Below are positions 63,245 through 64,000 of a stretch of DNA of 64,000 bases, in pieces. This DNA is from Babylonia areolata (taxonomy: Eukaryota; Mollusca; Gastropoda; Neogastropoda; Buccinidae): NCBI RefSeq assembly GCF_041734735.1, contig NC_134878.1:39971329-40035328 (forward strand), given 5' to 3'. Under the pieces are notes generated by a model. The model saw nothing but the letters and a program-made list of their open reading frames with translations. It searched no databases and was not told where the DNA came from. The translations under genes were made by a program, and so were the position numbers. Each line of letters starts with the position of its first letter. Position 1 is the first letter of the stretch.

Positions 63245-63415
63245 CATCGTGGCTCCTTAACTGACGTTCAAAAATTTAATATTTAAACATGCTTTTTTAA
63301 GGGCGATAAATCCATTGCGTTATTCGCAGTGAGAACGCTGTTTAAATCATATTATTCTGGTGTATCTTGGTCATTCAAAAAATCTTAAAGGGCAATAAAG
63401 AATTCTTTTTAACCA
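63245..63415 (-). repeat. Repeat family D, left part
   Basis: On the minus strand: TGCCCTTTAAGATTTTTTGA, ACACCAGAATAATATGATTT, GCGAATAACGCAATGGATTT, TTATCGCCCTTAAAAAAGC and TTAAATTTTTGAACGTCAGT. By eye above 85% identical to 54290-54450. The tRNA-like core is absent. Confidence 0.75.
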
Positions 63416-63419
63416 GATT

Positions 63420-64000
63420 TGCATCCCTCAGACTCTCAGGAAGGCAGTTGTGTTGTTAGGTCACGATATTCCGATGTCAGGGCATCTCGGGGCCAAGAAG
63501 ACCAAGGAACGTGTATTTGCTTCATTCTACTGGCCAGGTATGTGTGCAGACATTTCACAGTACTGCCAATCATATCCCCAACGCACTGTAAAGAAAAGAG
63601 TTCCCAGAGTGTACCAAATAAGGAAGCCATTTACAAGTGTTAAGAAACGTACAGTTGAGCCGATCAAGGGCAATATCGCCAAGCGGCTCGGTTACTGTAC
63701 AGGCACACCAGCTAACGCCAGTCAGGTTTTCTGCCCAGTCCATTCTTGGAGGAGGCGAGGTTGCTGCTAGGTTCCTCGGTTACTTTTAAGGCAAGTAAGG
63801 CTTATGCTGAGTACTCCTCTATGTACATAGGTAGCTGCTATACATTATTAGTCCGTGACTTATTATTATTAATTTTTATTATTATTATTATTTTATATAT
63901 ATATTTAAACCAGGGTTTAATCTTGGGAGGGGGTATTGTCACAGACAACATATTGGTTCCACTGTTTGTGTTCTTTTTGCGTTTACGGAGGGCCGGGGGT
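63420..64000 (+). mobile_element. Ty3/Gypsy-type LTR element remnant, broken, cut by window end
   Basis: A short frame contains the zinc-binding region that precedes the integrase core of Ty3/Gypsy pol proteins (HDIPMSGHLGAKKTKERVF, FYWPGMCADISQYCQ). Near the window end a purine-rich tract (63925-63933) is followed at 63936 by TGTCACAG, which could be a polypurine tract and the start of a 3' LTR. Most of pol and all of gag are missing inside the window. It is a fossil with major parts lost; the right end cannot be seen, so no LTR comparison or age estimate is possible. Confidence 0.6.

Noticed and set aside
1-64000. CRISPR arrays, bacterial operons or prophage
   Set aside because: The window is clearly eukaryotic; tandem repeats are microsatellites and minisatellites without uniform spacers.

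Overview
Eukaryotic, intron-era, AT-rich genomic DNA that is dominated by transposable elements. The most likely source is a gastropod mollusc, probably a caenogastropod. This is inferred from the mix of tRNA-headed SINEs, CA/TG microsatellites and several LINE lineages (I-like with RNase H, CR1/L2-like, RTE-like); no marker gene in the window proves it. There is one clear functional RNA gene (tRNA-Val, 41831-41903) and one non-LINE protein locus worth attention: a minus-strand gene at 19-4529 that ends in a Merlin/ISXO2-like (IS1595-type) transposase domain preceded by more than 1000 residues of Ser/Lys-rich sequence.

Layout. 1-4.5 kb: Merlin-derived locus (-). 4.5-9 kb: SINE-like repeats and CA-rich tracts. 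9.1-14.6 kb: nearly full-length I-like LINE (-), flanked by a 22-bp target-site-like repeat and by a ~210-bp direct repeat. 15.4-16.7 kb: 5'-truncated LINE (+), then TG/GA microsatellites. 18.9-20.9 kb: a short repeat (family C) split by an RTE-like LINE (-). 21.3-24.4 kb: a second RTE-like LINE (+). 24.5-30.0 kb: a second I-like LINE (+) whose ORF1 carries a 16-residue tandem repeat. 31.9-34.7 kb and 34.7-40.6 kb: two CR1-like LINEs meeting tail to tail, the second split by an L2-like LINE. 41.6-41.9 kb: a possible host promoter/first exon and the tRNA gene. 42.6-43.5 kb: large inverted repeat built from repeat family E. 44.2-46.1 kb: a third I-like LINE (-). 47.4-48.0 kb: short TTAA-flanked piggyBac-like element. 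49.4-53.9 kb: L2-like LINE (-) split by an RTE-like fragment (+). 54.2-59.1 kb: repeat family D copies, a LINE fragment, a 66-nt G run and a canonical tRNA-derived SINE. 59.1-63.2 kb: close to full-length RTE-like LINE (+). 63.4-64 kb: broken Ty3/Gypsy remnant running off the window.

The elements do not form a pathway; the window records layered insertions. Nested insertions and target-site duplications give relative ages: CR1-like copies are older than the L2-like copy inside one of them; the L2-like copy at 49-54 kb is older than the RTE-like piece inside it; family C is older than the RTE-like LINE inside it. The strongest candidates for something undescribed are the Merlin-derived gene (first catalytic Asp replaced, zinc ribbon kept), the composite tRNA-bearing repeat family D, and repeat family E with its ~235-bp-arm palindrome.
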